Part shown: piece after piece, positions 40,485 to 49,884 of the stretch
Layout: every line of letters begins with the position of its first letter
Position numbering within the stretch: the first letter of the stretch is position 1
Program-made: the position numbers and the translations under genes
The notes under the pieces: generated by a model
The model's database searches: none
What the model was told of the DNA's origin: nothing
The model's input: the letters and a program-made list of their open reading frames with translations, nothing else
Assembly (NCBI RefSeq): GCF_000577275.2
Contig: NZ_HG916852.1
Span: forward strand, 3,439,001-3,503,000
Source: Rhizobium favelukesii
Lineage (GTDB): Bacteria > Pseudomonadota > Alphaproteobacteria > Rhizobiales > Rhizobiaceae
Direction: 5' to 3'
Length of the DNA stretch: 64,000 bases

Positions 40485-40509
40485 CCTTCCAAACTCTTCC
40501 TTGTCGCCC

Positions 40510-42408
40510 TTAGTTCGAGTCGAACTTCCGCACTTCCATGAAGTTGACGGCGCTGCCGCTGAAGCGGCCCGGATCGATGGAGGCCGTCTTGGTGAAGCCT
40601 TCGGCATAGACTGCAGTCGGCTGGGCACGCAGCGTCTGGCTGACGAAGCGCGGCGCCTTGACCGGCCTGGTGACCATTTCCATGCGGGCATTGGTGAGCG
40701 CCCACTGCGAGATGATCTTCTGCGTCAGCTTCGGCTCGGTGCGAACCGTCGCACGGCTGGCGTCGGCTTCTGCGGCCTCATGCTTCGTCGGGCGGCCACC
40801 CTTGGTCGGCAGGCCCTGCGACAGCCCATTGGCATCCGCCGACTTCGGTGCATCGAAGGCATCGCCGAAGCTTGCGGACTTCGTGGCAGGCGCGAGAGCG
40901 GCAAGCTGCAGTGGCGACTTTTCGCTTGGAACCTTTTGTGGCGTTGCCGCGTTGATAACCTGCTCGACGCTCGTGACCGGCGGCTGGCTGGACGCGACCT
41001 GGCGGTCGTCGTCACCATTCTGCTGGTCAAGGGCATCGGCAACGGCCGGAGAAAGCGTATCCTCCTGGTCTGCCACGTCGTCTTCGGCTTCAGCATCGGC
41101 CTTCGCCGCTGCCAGAAGCTTTTCGGCAAGCGCCGGTCGTTCAGCCGGCCTCGGAACTGCTGTGAGGCTCCCCGTCCCCGCAGCCGGATCGGCCGAAGCG
41201 ACTTCCGCGTCACCCGCAGAGCGGCGCGGTCCAAGCAGAGAAGGCACCGGTACGCTGTAGGCGCTGAGATCCGCGAACTGCTGCTGACCTTGCTCAGTCA
41301 CAGCAGAAAGGGCCTGTTGCGCTGCGTTTCCGGATTGCGGAGCGACAAGGGCGCTAGCCACCTCGCTACCGCCTTGCTGATTGGCGAACGCCGGACGCAC
41401 CTGCGGAACCGGCGCGGTTACGTTTGCGACTTCGGTAGCCTGCGCGGGCACTTGCTCGCCGGGATTGGCGGCGTTTGGCATGTCAGCCGTCGGCGGCGAC
41501 GCCTTGGCGACCGCCACGGCTGCGCTGCTATCATCATCGGAACTGTCTTCAGCCTCGTCGGCGCCACCCCCAAACAGGGCGGCAAACAGCGTCTTGTGTT
41601 TGGGCTGGTCGCTCGATGACGAGCCCGAATAAGCGCCGGAGCTTGCCATCTGCACCTGCGAAGAGCTCACGCGGCGCTTGTAATCGGCCACGGCCTGCTC
41701 GTAACCCGGCAGCGGACGGCCATCCGATGGGATGTGCATCGTGTTGCCGTTCGGGAAAAGCCGGACCAGTTCTTCGCGGCTCATGCGCGGCCAGGCGCGG
41801 ACGCCGCCGACATCCATGTGAACGAAGGGAGAGCCGGATTTCGGATAGAATCCAACGCCGCCGACCTGCATTTTCATGCCAATGCCGCGCAAAGTGGCGA
41901 GTTTGACATCAGGAATGAAGAAATCCATCGCCTTGCCGAGCATGTGCTGGCTCTTCTCGGCGACGCCGGAATTGCGCGAGCGGCCCTTCAGCATGGCGTT
42001 GGTGGCCGGCGAACGGAAGCCGCAGACGACGTTGATATAGTCGCGCGAGCCGCTCTGGCGGTAGACTTCCCAGATGAGGTCGAAAAGGCGGGGGTCCATT
42101 CTCGTCGGCTGGTTCTTGCGCCAGTCGCGAAGGAATCGGTTCAGCTGCTGCAGACCCTTCGGATCGTACCGGCCGTTTCGCTTGTAGGTGATGACGGCCT
42201 TTTCGCCGGTGTGAATGAAATAGAGTTTGAGACTGCGTGTTTCGCCGGCCGCCTCGGAAGGCGAGCTGACCAGAACCGGTGACGAAACGACGAGTGCGAG
42301 AAGGGCGGCCATAACCGTCCTAAACACCTTTCCGCAAAGGTCCGTGTACCTTGGGCGCCAGCTCAAGCGCGAAGGTCTCGTATTCCCATTCAGATCCGGC
42401 AAACTCAA
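40510..42408 (-). CDS. DUF882 (peptidase M15-like) secreted protein with long disordered tail
   Basis: The frame from TTG 42408 codes for 632 residues; an ATG at 42312 (MAALLALVVSSPVLV) is the other likely start. After a signal-like hydrophobic segment comes the DUF882/M15-3 domain (about 60-240): GFRSPATNAML, KSQHMLGKAMDFFIPD, and SPFVHMDVGGVRAWPR. These carry the His/Asp zinc ligands of YcbK-like peptidoglycan peptidases. The next 350 residues are low-complexity, rich in Ala/Gln/Ser/Pro, probably disordered. It may be a periplasmic cell-wall enzyme. A terminator follows. Confidence 0.85.
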   Translation of the reverse strand: MSLPDLNGNTRPSRLSWRPRYTDLCGKVFRTVMAALLALVVSSPVLVSSPSEAAGETRSLKLYFIHTGEKAVITYKRNGRYDPKGLQQLNRFLRDWRKNQPTRMDPRLFDLIWEVYRQSGSRDYINVVCGFRSPATNAMLKGRSRNSGVAEKSQHMLGKAMDFFIPDVKLATLRGIGMKMQVGGVGFYPKSGSPFVHMDVGGVRAWPRMSREELVRLFPNGNTMHIPSDGRPLPGYEQAVADYKRRVSSSQVQMASSGAYSGSSSSDQPKHKTLFAALFGGGADEAEDSSDDDSSAAVAVAKASPPTADMPNAANPGEQVPAQATEVANVTAPVPQVRPAFANQQGGSEVASALVAPQSGNAAQQALSAVTEQGQQQFADLSAYSVPVPSLLGPRRSAGDAEVASADPAAGTGSLTAVPRPAERPALAEKLLAAAKADAEAEDDVADQEDTLSPAVADALDQQNGDDDRQVASSQPPVTSVEQVINAATPQKVPSEKSPLQLAALAPATKSASFGDAFDAPKSADANGLSQGLPTKGGRPTKHEAAEADASRATVRTEPKLTQKIISQWALTNARMEMVTRPVKAPRFVSQTLRAQPTAVYAEGFTKTASIDPGRFSGSAVNFMEVRKFDSN

Positions 42409-42581
42409 TCCCCGTCAGACAGCCGATGGTCCTCTTTGACACCGTTGGCTGTTAAATGCGGTCACACGATGGCAAAAATGCCACACGTGATCAACCTTTT
42501 CTTTACATAGTGAACAGGCCACTAACAAGTGGTTTATGATTGGTAACAAAAGATGACTGCCGGAATGTTAATTTAGAAGAC

Positions 42582-44135
42582 CTATGCGGCGTCCTTCTGC
42601 GGATTGTCCGGATCGATGCCGTAATCCTTGAGTTTTCGGTACAATGTGGATCGCCCGATGCCCAGTTTTCGGGCCACTTGACTCATCTGCCCGCGATAGA
42701 ATTTAAGGGCGAATCGGATCAGTTCCTCCTCCACATCCGCAAGCTTTCGCACGTCTCCGGCAGGATTTGTGCTTGCAATCGCGTTGTCCGGCGCCTCCGT
42801 GATTCGTGCGACCGCCTCTTCGACGCTGGCCTGATGGGCCGGATAGTCTTCGGTCGAGAAGTCGTTTTGCCGGTCGTGGCGTGTGTTGTCTGCGACCAGC
42901 GCCAAGTGATCGACGACCTCGTATTCGGGCAGCTGCGCGGCGATCTGCGGGAAGTCTGCTTCGGTCAGTTCCCCCCCCTCGGCAAGGACGACCGCGCGGA
43001 AGATGGCGTTCTCGAGCTGGCGGATGTTACCCGGCCAGTCATAGGCAGTGAGCAAGGCCAAAGCACCGGAGCTCACCGACATGCGGTGGCTGCCCTTCTG
43101 CTCGCTGGAGAAGCGCTCGGCGAAGACCCGCACGAGGTGCGGAATATCCTCCTTGCGCTTGCGCAGCGCCGGGATGGTGATCGGGAAGACGTTCAGGCGA
43201 TAGTACAGGTCCTCGCGGAAGTGGCCGTTCTTGACCTCTTCGATCAGGTCCTTGTTGGTTGCCGAAATCAGGCGGACATTGACCTTGTGCGCCGTGCGCG
43301 CGCCAACGGTCTCGATTTCCCCCTGTTGCACAGCGCGCAGCAGCTTGACCTGGACCTCGAGCGGCAAGTCGCCGATCTCGTCGAGGAAGATCGTGCCGCC
43401 ATCGGCCTCCATGAACTTGCCGATATGCCGATCGGTGGCGCCGGTAAAGGCACCCTTCTCGTGACCGAAGAGGATGCTTTCGACCAGATTGTGTGGAATG
43501 GCGCCGCAATTGACCGTGACGAACGGCTTGCCGGACCGGTCGCTGCCGGACTGGATGGCGCGGGCCACCAGTTCCTTGCCGACGCCGGACTCGCCTTCGA
43601 GCACGACAGGAATGTTCGACTGCGCGGCGCGTTGCGCCAGATCGATGACGCGCAGCATCGCCGGGCTGGCCGAAACGATGTCGTCGAAACCGACGGCACC
43701 GGAGCGCGACCGACGGCCGGCGCGCGCCTTGACCTCGCGCTGGTCGAGCTTCAGGGCGTTTGAGATCGAATTGGCGATCCGCTCGGGAGAAACCGGCTTG
43801 ACGACGAAATCGAAGGCGCCGGCACGCATGGCCTGCACCACGGTCTCGATACCGCCTTGCCCCGTCTGGACAATCACCGGAACATGAGTGCCGAACTCGT
43901 GCAGTGCCTCGAGGAATTCGAGACCCGTCATCTCGGGCATCATCAAGTCAAGAACGATGATGTTGTAGAGGCCGCTGCCTCTCTTCACCATCTCCAGACC
44001 GATCCGGCCGTTTTCGGCCTGATGGACGACGTGGCCGTGACGCTCGATCGCGTTCTTGAGCAGCCGACGCTGGATTGGGTCGTCCTCGACGACAAGAATC
44101 TGCGCTGCACCCTTGAGCTCATTGTAACCGGTCAT
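42582..44135 (-). CDS. Sigma-54-dependent response regulator (NtrC type)
   Basis: The 517-residue protein has three domains: a receiver (1-125; phosphoacceptor Asp63 in VLDLMMPE, Lys113), a sigma-54 AAA+ domain (150-390; Walker A GESGVGKE at 181-188, GAFTGA at 228-233, DEIGDLP), and a C-terminal Fis-type HTH (QVARKLGIGRSTLYRKLKDY). It should activate RpoN promoters after phosphorylation. No histidine kinase lies nearby, so it is an orphan whose partner is elsewhere. It is divergent from the oligoendopeptidase gene, with a 205-bp spacer. Confidence 0.93.
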   Translation of the reverse strand: MTGYNELKGAAQILVVEDDPIQRRLLKNAIERHGHVVHQAENGRIGLEMVKRGSGLYNIIVLDLMMPEMTGLEFLEALHEFGTHVPVIVQTGQGGIETVVQAMRAGAFDFVVKPVSPERIANSISNALKLDQREVKARAGRRSRSGAVGFDDIVSASPAMLRVIDLAQRAAQSNIPVVLEGESGVGKELVARAIQSGSDRSGKPFVTVNCGAIPHNLVESILFGHEKGAFTGATDRHIGKFMEADGGTIFLDEIGDLPLEVQVKLLRAVQQGEIETVGARTAHKVNVRLISATNKDLIEEVKNGHFREDLYYRLNVFPITIPALRKRKEDIPHLVRVFAERFSSEQKGSHRMSVSSGALALLTAYDWPGNIRQLENAIFRAVVLAEGGELTEADFPQIAAQLPEYEVVDHLALVADNTRHDRQNDFSTEDYPAHQASVEEAVARITEAPDNAIASTNPAGDVRKLADVEEELIRFALKFYRGQMSQVARKLGIGRSTLYRKLKDYGIDPDNPQKDAA

Positions 44136-44340
44136 TGCTGCCTCACTTCATGCGAAACCTGAGACGCACTCTGGCAGAAAGGCTTGAACATCCAGTTTTG
44201 AGAAACAATTGCATTTTAACGTTTGTGACGGCACTGAATCCGACCCGAAACGGAGCTTGCGAGCAACCGAAAACCCCTTGATGCCAAGCCTTTGGGCGCA
44301 TAGACAGACAAGCCTGTCGCAAAAGAGGAAGAGGACCCCG

Positions 44341-46197
44341 ATGATGAAAAACACGCTCTCCGGCACCGCCATTAAATTTTCGGCGAGTTCGGCTGCCTCC
44401 GCGACGGATGCCGCCCTCGGCGAGTTGCCGACGTGGAAACTGCAGGACCTCTACCCTTCCGCAACCTCGACGGCCTTCACCGGCGACATGGACAAGGCCG
44501 GCAAACAGGCAATCGCCTTCGAAGAGAAGTGGAAGGGCAAGCTTGCCGACGCCGCGACCAGGACGGGCACCGAGGGCATCGGCCAGGCGCTGAAGGAATA
44601 CGAGGCGCTGGACGACATCATCGGCCGCCTCGGCTCCTTTGCCGGCCTCACCTATTTCTCCGACACGTCAAACCCGGTCAACGGCAAGCTATATGGCGAC
44701 GCGCAAGCGAAGATCACCGAGTTTTCCAGCCACCTTCTTTTCTTCGCACTCGAACTCAACCGCATCGACGATGCGGTCATCGATGCCTGCATGGCGAACG
44801 ATCCGGATGCCGGCCACTATCGCCCTTGGCTCGTCGACCTGCGCAAGGACAAGCCCTTCCAGCTGGACGACAAGCTGGAACAGCTCTTCCTCGAAAAATC
44901 GATGACGTCGGCGGCCGCCTTCAATCGCCTGTTTGACGAGACGATGACGGAACTGCGCTTCGACATCGACGGCGAAAAGCTCCCGCTGGAAGTCACCCTG
45001 AACATGCTGCAGGAAAAGGACCCCGAGGTTCGCCACAAGGCCGCGATGGCATTGGCCAAGACCTTCAAGGAAAACCTCCGCACCTTCACGCTGATCACCA
45101 ACACGCTCGCCAAGGACAAGGACATTTCCGACCGCTGGCGCGGCTTCGAGGACATTTCCGATAGCAGGCACCTTGCCAACCGCGTCGAGCGCGACGTGGT
45201 CGATGCGCTCGCTGCCGCCGTCAAGCAAGCTTACCCGCGCCTCTCGCACCGCTATTATAAGATGAAGGCAAAGTGGCTCGGCATGGACCAGATGAACTTC
45301 TGGGACCGCAACGCGCCGCTGCCGGAGACCTCCAACGCCGTCATCTCCTGGAGCGAGGCGAAGGACACCGTGCTTTCTGCCTACGGCGACTTCGCGCCGG
45401 AGATGGCTGCGATCGCCAAACGCTTCTTCGACGAACAATGGATCGACGCGCCGGTCCGCCCCGGCAAGGCACCTGGCGCCTTCGCGCATCCGACGGTCCC
45501 ATCGGCCCACCCCTATGTGCTCGTCAACTATCTCGGCAAGCCGCGCGACGTGATGACGCTTGCACATGAGCTCGGCCACGGCGTGCATCAGGTCCTCGCC
45601 AGCGCCCAGGGCGCCTTGATGTGCCAGACGCCGCTCACTCTCGCCGAAACGGCCTCGGTCTTCGGCGAAATGCTGACCTTCCGGGCACTCCTCGACAAGA
45701 CGAAGGACAAGCGCGAACGCAAAGCGATGCTCGCTCAGAAGGTCGAGGACATGATCAACACGGTCGTGCGCCAGATTGCTTTCTACGAGTTCGAGCGTAA
45801 GGTCCACACGGCCCGCAAGGCGGGCGAACTGACGCCGGAGGACATCGGCGAACTCTGGCTGTCCGTGCAGTCGGAGAGCCTCGGACCGGCAATCAAGATA
45901 TCAGAGGGCTACGAGACCTACTGGGCCTACATCCCGCACTTCATTCACTCGCCCTTCTACGTCTACGCCTATGCCTTCGGCGATTGCCTGGTGAACTCGC
46001 TCTATGCCGTCTATCAGAAGGCCGACAAGGGCTTCCAGGAGAAGTATTTCGAACTTCTGAAGGCCGGCGGCACCAAGCACCATTCGCAGCTGCTGAAGCC
46101 TTTCGGCCTCGATGCGACTGATCCGTCGTTCTGGAGCAAGGGCCTGTCGATGATCGAAGGGCTGATCGACGAATTGGAAGCGCTTGATAGAGGCTGA
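44341..46197 (+). CDS. pepF: M3-family oligoendopeptidase F
   Basis: Starting at ATG 44341 (or 44344) behind GAGGAAGAGG, the 618-residue zinc peptidase has the metal motif HELGH at 409-413 in TLAHELGHGVHQ, with the third ligand in LAETASVFGEML about 26 residues later. The family cleaves short peptides in the cytoplasm. The N-terminal oligopeptidase F domain and HRYYKMKAKWLGM helix are present. The frame stays open to 44209, but the chosen start agrees with the family. A 184-bp gap with a hairpin precedes pabB. Confidence 0.93.
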   Translation: MMKNTLSGTAIKFSASSAASATDAALGELPTWKLQDLYPSATSTAFTGDMDKAGKQAIAFEEKWKGKLADAATRTGTEGIGQALKEYEALDDIIGRLGSFAGLTYFSDTSNPVNGKLYGDAQAKITEFSSHLLFFALELNRIDDAVIDACMANDPDAGHYRPWLVDLRKDKPFQLDDKLEQLFLEKSMTSAAAFNRLFDETMTELRFDIDGEKLPLEVTLNMLQEKDPEVRHKAAMALAKTFKENLRTFTLITNTLAKDKDISDRWRGFEDISDSRHLANRVERDVVDALAAAVKQAYPRLSHRYYKMKAKWLGMDQMNFWDRNAPLPETSNAVISWSEAKDTVLSAYGDFAPEMAAIAKRFFDEQWIDAPVRPGKAPGAFAHPTVPSAHPYVLVNYLGKPRDVMTLAHELGHGVHQVLASAQGALMCQTPLTLAETASVFGEMLTFRALLDKTKDKRERKAMLAQKVEDMINTVVRQIAFYEFERKVHTARKAGELTPEDIGELWLSVQSESLGPAIKISEGYETYWAYIPHFIHSPFYVYAYAFGDCLVNSLYAVYQKADKGFQEKYFELLKAGGTKHHSQLLKPFGLDATDPSFWSKGLSMIEGLIDELEALDRG

Positions 46198-46312
46198 GAC
46201 GCCACAGCGAGGCCGACCACAAGCTGCATCTGCTGCTCGTTGCGGCGGGCGGAGCGACCGACGGGCATTGTCTGCAACGCTCACGAGGAAGGATGAAGGT
46301 AGCCCCCTTCTC

Positions 46313-46343
46313 CCGCATTCCTGTGCTTGTCACAGGAATGCGG
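46313..46343. repeat. Perfect palindromic hairpin, rhizobial intergenic repeat type
   Basis: CCGCATTCCTGTG and CACAGGAATGCGG form a perfect 13-bp stem around CTTGT in the gap between pepF and pabB, 38 bp before the pabB start. The core ATTCCTGTGCTTGTCACAGG resembles, from memory, small palindromic elements dispersed in rhizobial genomes. No U run follows, so it is not a standard terminator. Confidence 0.6.
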
Positions 46344-46381
46344 AAGTCCAGAGCAATCGATGTCAGCAGACGGGAGCGCGG

Positions 46382-47539
46382 ATGACAATTTCAGAGCCAC
46401 ACATCCTCTTCCGGGACGATACGACCGGGGAAGTGATGCTCTTTTCCGATCCGTCGGAGATCATCATCGCCCGGACGCGCGCCGAGGTCTTTGCGGGACT
46501 TTCTCGCATGGAAGAGGCAAAAGCCGCAGGCAAGTGGCTGGCGGGCTACATGGCCTATGAGGCTGGTTACCTCTTCGAGGAAAAGATGGCAGCCTTCACG
46601 AGTGAAGGTCGGGAAACGCCGCTTCTCGCCTTCGGTGTCTTCGATGCCCCGCGGGCCGATACCCATCCGCTTGCCCAGCCCAAGCAGCGCAGCGAGAACG
46701 AGGAATTCCTGAGCGAACCCAAGGCCGGCTGGGATTTCGCTACCTATAAGCGACGCTTTGACCGCCTGCATTGGCATCTGCGCCAGGGCGATTGCTACCA
46801 GGCGAACCTGACCATGCCGATCACCGCCCACTGGAGTGGCGATCCGCGCGCGGCATTCTGGTCACTGATCGAACGGCAGCCGGTGAAATACGGCGCGCTT
46901 GTCGATCTCGGCGGCCCGGTCCTCCTTTCACGCTCGCCCGAACTCTTCTTCCGCACGGACGAGGAAGGCTGGATCGAAACCCACCCAATGAAGGGGACGG
47001 CAAAACGCGGAGCGAGCAACGTCGAGGACGCCGCGATCATTGCCGCGATGCGCGAGGATATCAAAACCCAGGCCGAAAACCGCATGATCGTCGACCTGCT
47101 GCGCAACGACATCTCGCGCATCACAGAAGTCGGCACGCTCGACGTTCCCAAGCTGTTCGACATCGAGACCTACCCAACCGTGCACCAGATGGTCAGCCAC
47201 GTGCAGGCGAGACTTCTTCCTGATCTTGAAATCCGCGATATCTTCGCCGCGCTCTTTCCCTGCGGATCGATCACCGGTGCCCCGAAACTCCGCGCCATGC
47301 AGATCCTGCACCAGTTGGAAGACGTGCCGCGCGACGCCTATTGCGGCGCGATCGGCATGATTTCGCCAAGCGGCGCCATGCGCTTCTCCGTCGCGATCCG
47401 CACCATCAGCTTGTTTGCCGGCGGCAAGGCCGTCTTCAATGTTGGCGGCGGCATCGTCTTCGATTCGACTGCCGAGGCTGAGTACGAGGAGTGCCTGCTG
47501 AAGGCGCGCTTCGCCATCGGTGATCAGGAGATCGCGTGA
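46382..47539 (+). CDS. pabB: Aminodeoxychorismate synthase component I PabB
   Basis: ATG 46382 gives a 385-residue chorismate-binding enzyme. The catalytic region has THPMKGTAKRGA, whose lysine in P-x-K-G-T marks PabB rather than anthranilate synthase TrpE. It also has MIVDLLRNDISRITEVGTL, LFPCGSITGAPKLRAMQI and VGGGIVFDS. It makes 4-amino-4-deoxychorismate for folate synthesis. The N-terminal domain is shorter than in E. coli, typical of the alphaproteobacterial form. Its stop overlaps the start of the class IV aminotransferase, which probably supplies the lyase step. Confidence 0.94.
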   Translation: MTISEPHILFRDDTTGEVMLFSDPSEIIIARTRAEVFAGLSRMEEAKAAGKWLAGYMAYEAGYLFEEKMAAFTSEGRETPLLAFGVFDAPRADTHPLAQPKQRSENEEFLSEPKAGWDFATYKRRFDRLHWHLRQGDCYQANLTMPITAHWSGDPRAAFWSLIERQPVKYGALVDLGGPVLLSRSPELFFRTDEEGWIETHPMKGTAKRGASNVEDAAIIAAMREDIKTQAENRMIVDLLRNDISRITEVGTLDVPKLFDIETYPTVHQMVSHVQARLLPDLEIRDIFAALFPCGSITGAPKLRAMQILHQLEDVPRDAYCGAIGMISPSGAMRFSVAIRTISLFAGGKAVFNVGGGIVFDSTAEAEYEECLLKARFAIGDQEIA

Positions 47540-48165
47540 TGAGCGACTTCTCGCTGATCGAAACACTGCGCTGGGAACCGGAAGCCGGCTTCGTTCGGCT
47601 GCACCTGCATCTTGCCCGCCTTTCCCGCTCCGCCCGTCGCATCGGCTTTCCCGACCCCACGAATGCTGCTGCGAAATTGGAGGAGGCCGTTGCCGGCGCC
47701 ACGACGGCTCTGCGCATGCGGCTGACGCTTGATCGCATGGGGCGCATCGACGTGACCTCGGGTCCCTTCGTGCCGGCGCCGGCAGGCACCGAATGGACGA
47801 TTAGGATCGCCGACACCCGCGTCGATTCCACTGACAGATTGCTGCGGCTGAAGACCACGCGCCGTGGGGTCTACGAGGCCGCGCGCGCCGAATGCGCGAC
47901 CGTCGAAGCCGACGAGATGTTGCTTCTCAACGAACGTGACGAAGTCTGCGAAGGCACGATCACCTCCGTCTTCCTCGACGACGGATCCGGCACGCTTGGC
48001 ACGCCTCCAATTTCTTGCGGCCTGCTGGCCGGCGTGCTGCGCACAGAACTGATCTGCCAGCGCAAGGCACGCGTTGGACGCCTCTCTGTGAAAGATCTGA
48101 CGGCAGGAAAACTCTATGTGGGCAATTCGCTGCGTGGACTGATCCCGGCCCGGCTTATCGGCTAG
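47539..48165 (+). CDS. Aminotransferase class IV family protein (PabC-like)
   Basis: The 208-residue protein resembles the branched-chain aminotransferase/4-amino-4-deoxychorismate lyase fold. It has LRLKTTRRGVYEAAR with the pyridoxal-phosphate lysine, DEMLLLNERDEVCEGTITSV with the conserved glutamate, and a C-terminal GNSLRGLIPARL. It is shorter than PabC of E. coli (about 270) but typical for rhizobial aminotransferase IV proteins next to pabB. It probably finishes 4-aminobenzoate synthesis. ATG 47539 overlaps the pabB stop by one base; a GTG at 47536 is possible. Confidence 0.88.
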   Translation: MSDFSLIETLRWEPEAGFVRLHLHLARLSRSARRIGFPDPTNAAAKLEEAVAGATTALRMRLTLDRMGRIDVTSGPFVPAPAGTEWTIRIADTRVDSTDRLLRLKTTRRGVYEAARAECATVEADEMLLLNERDEVCEGTITSVFLDDGSGTLGTPPISCGLLAGVLRTELICQRKARVGRLSVKDLTAGKLYVGNSLRGLIPARLIG

Positions 48166-49070
48166 GCCACGATCTTCAGCCGATCGCGGCCGCTCTGCTT
48201 GGCGTTATACAAGGCCTCGTCGGCGCGGGCATAGACTTCGCGCGCCGTCTCGCCGGGCCGCAACTCCGCCAGGCCCGCCGAGCATGTGTAACCGAAGGAA
48301 GGTACCGTCGGTATGGGGCGGGCGCCGCGCACCATCCTGACTATGCGGTCGATGATCAGCTCAGCCTGCGCCAGAGTTGTATCCGGCAGGATCAGCATGA
48401 ATTCCTCGCCACCGATCCGCCCGAAGCTGTCACGTCGGCGGATGACCGGCTGCAGGCGGCGCGAGAAATCGATCAGCACATCATCACCGAACTGGTGGCC
48501 ATAGATGTCATTGATGCGCTTGAAGAAGTCGAGATCGATGATGCAGATGCAGCCGATGACGCCTGCATTGGCAAAGTCTTGACGTGCTATCAGGCTTTCC
48601 AACGCCGCCATCATGAAACGACGGTTGGAAACGCTCGTCAGTTCATCCGTCTGCGAGGCCCGCAACGCAAAATCACGGTCCTGCCGCACCTCGCGCCCGC
48701 TTTGCTTCAGATGCGTAATGTCGCTGGCGATGCAGAGCATCCAGCCGTCCTTCTGCACCGTCTCGGTCATCCAGAACCAGCGGCCGCCGACGACGTCGGT
48801 TTCGAACGCCCGGAACGGCAGCTTGCCGCGGCGCGATTGTGCGGAAACGAGCCATGTCTCGAAATCGGCTGTGCGAATGATCGTGCCCCTGCCCGCTCGC
48901 GTGTTGCGGCGCATGAGTTCCGACCACAACGGCGTCTCATCAGGTTCTAAGGCGTAAGTCGAACGAAAGGCCGCGTTTGCATAGCGCAACCGGTCTTCCT
49001 GATCGTACATGGCGATCAGGACGGCGCTGTCTTCCTGCAATTCGGCAAGCCGCTCAGATATCTGGTTCAT
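48162..49070 (-). CDS. PAS-GGDEF diguanylate cyclase
   Basis: The 302-residue cytoplasmic protein has a PAS-type sensor (about 10-130, with YDQEDRLRYANAAFRSTYAL) and a GGDEF domain. The active site is intact, GGEEF, preceded five residues earlier by an RRRD inhibitory site, so product inhibition by cyclic di-GMP is likely. It should convert two GTP to cyclic di-GMP. It overlaps the convergent PabC-like gene by four bases. There is no membrane segment; the signal sensed by the PAS domain is unknown. Confidence 0.93.
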   Translation of the reverse strand: MNQISERLAELQEDSAVLIAMYDQEDRLRYANAAFRSTYALEPDETPLWSELMRRNTRAGRGTIIRTADFETWLVSAQSRRGKLPFRAFETDVVGGRWFWMTETVQKDGWMLCIASDITHLKQSGREVRQDRDFALRASQTDELTSVSNRRFMMAALESLIARQDFANAGVIGCICIIDLDFFKRINDIYGHQFGDDVLIDFSRRLQPVIRRRDSFGRIGGEEFMLILPDTTLAQAELIIDRIVRMVRGARPIPTVPSFGYTCSAGLAELRPGETAREVYARADEALYNAKQSGRDRLKIVA

Positions 49071-49200
49071 CCAATTGTTCCGGGCGTGCTGAAATCAACG
49101 GTTCGCAGTTTGGCGCAGAACTCTAAAAAGAATATGGATGGTTGCACGCCAATTGAATATTCACATGCGTCAGAACGCAACACTGAAAGGAAATTCTGCG

Positions 49201-49485
49201 ATGCTCATCCTCGCCCTGACCTATGTGAAGCCGAACGAGGAAGCCGACAAATACATGGAGCCCCATATGGCCTGGGTGAAGCACGGATACGCAAAGGGGT
49301 GGTTTCTTGGCTCTGGCCGCAAGGTGCCGCGCACCGGCGGTGTTATCCTTTCGGTCGGTCAGCGCGCCGAAATCGAGGCCTATGTTGCACAAGACCCCTT
49401 CACCATCCATGGCGTAGCCGAATACGATATCACCGAGGTCGCCATCACCACGACGGCGGCGGGATTGGATATTTTGAAAGGCTGA
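49201..49485 (+). CDS. YciI-like protein
   Basis: This 94-residue protein of the YciI ferredoxin-like fold starts with MLILALTYVKPNEEADKYME, has the EPHMAWVKHGYAKGWFLGSG stretch with the conserved histidine, and ends with the DPFTIHGVAEYDI block. A GAAAGGAA ribosome binding site precedes ATG 49201. The family includes dimeric putative enzymes related to muconolactone isomerase, mostly uncharacterised. It is followed by DUF4440 (21 bp) and DUF3445 (9 bp) genes, probably one transcript. Confidence 0.88.
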   Translation: MLILALTYVKPNEEADKYMEPHMAWVKHGYAKGWFLGSGRKVPRTGGVILSVGQRAEIEAYVAQDPFTIHGVAEYDITEVAITTTAAGLDILKG

Positions 49486-49506
49486 ACGCACCAACGTGGC
49501 AGTGGC

Positions 49507-49875
49507 ATGAGCGACCTCAGCGAGCATCTTCAATCTCTGGAACAACGGCTGTTCGAGCCGGAGGTGCGCAATTCGCGCCCTGCGCTCGAATCTCTTCTCT
49601 CGCCCGACTTTCGGGAGATCGGCGCTTCCGGCGGCCTGTATCTTTATGAGGAGATCATCGTCGCCCTGCTCGCCGAGCCGCCGGATGGAACAACGCGCAC
49701 GTTGACCGATTTCGAGATGCAATTGCTCTCACCCGACCTGGCGCTCGTCACCTACAGGGCGGCGCGGTCCACCACGAGCGGCCCACCCATCAGATCGCTG
49801 CGCAGCTCCATCTGGCACCATGATGCCCGCGGTCAGTGGCGGATGGTCTTCCATCAGGGGACGTTGACGGCATAG
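49507..49875 (+). CDS. DUF4440 (NTF2-like) protein
   Basis: The 122-residue NTF2-like fold protein has LEQRLFEPEVRNSRPALESL, SPDFREIGASGGLYLYEE and a C-terminal SSIWHHDARGQWRMVFHQGT typical of DUF4440/SnoaL-like proteins. These form small cone-shaped dimers that may bind small molecules; function is not fixed. It sits between the YciI-like and DUF3445 genes with short spacers, which suggests coexpression. Confidence 0.85.
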   Translation: MSDLSEHLQSLEQRLFEPEVRNSRPALESLLSPDFREIGASGGLYLYEEIIVALLAEPPDGTTRTLTDFEMQLLSPDLALVTYRAARSTTSGPPIRSLRSSIWHHDARGQWRMVFHQGTLTA

Positions 49876-49884
49876 AGTGCGGTC

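Noticed and set aside
42509..42522. CCACT-AACA-AGTGG hairpin after the sigma-54 regulator
   Set aside because: Only five base pairs and no U tract on the relevant strand; too weak to call a terminator.
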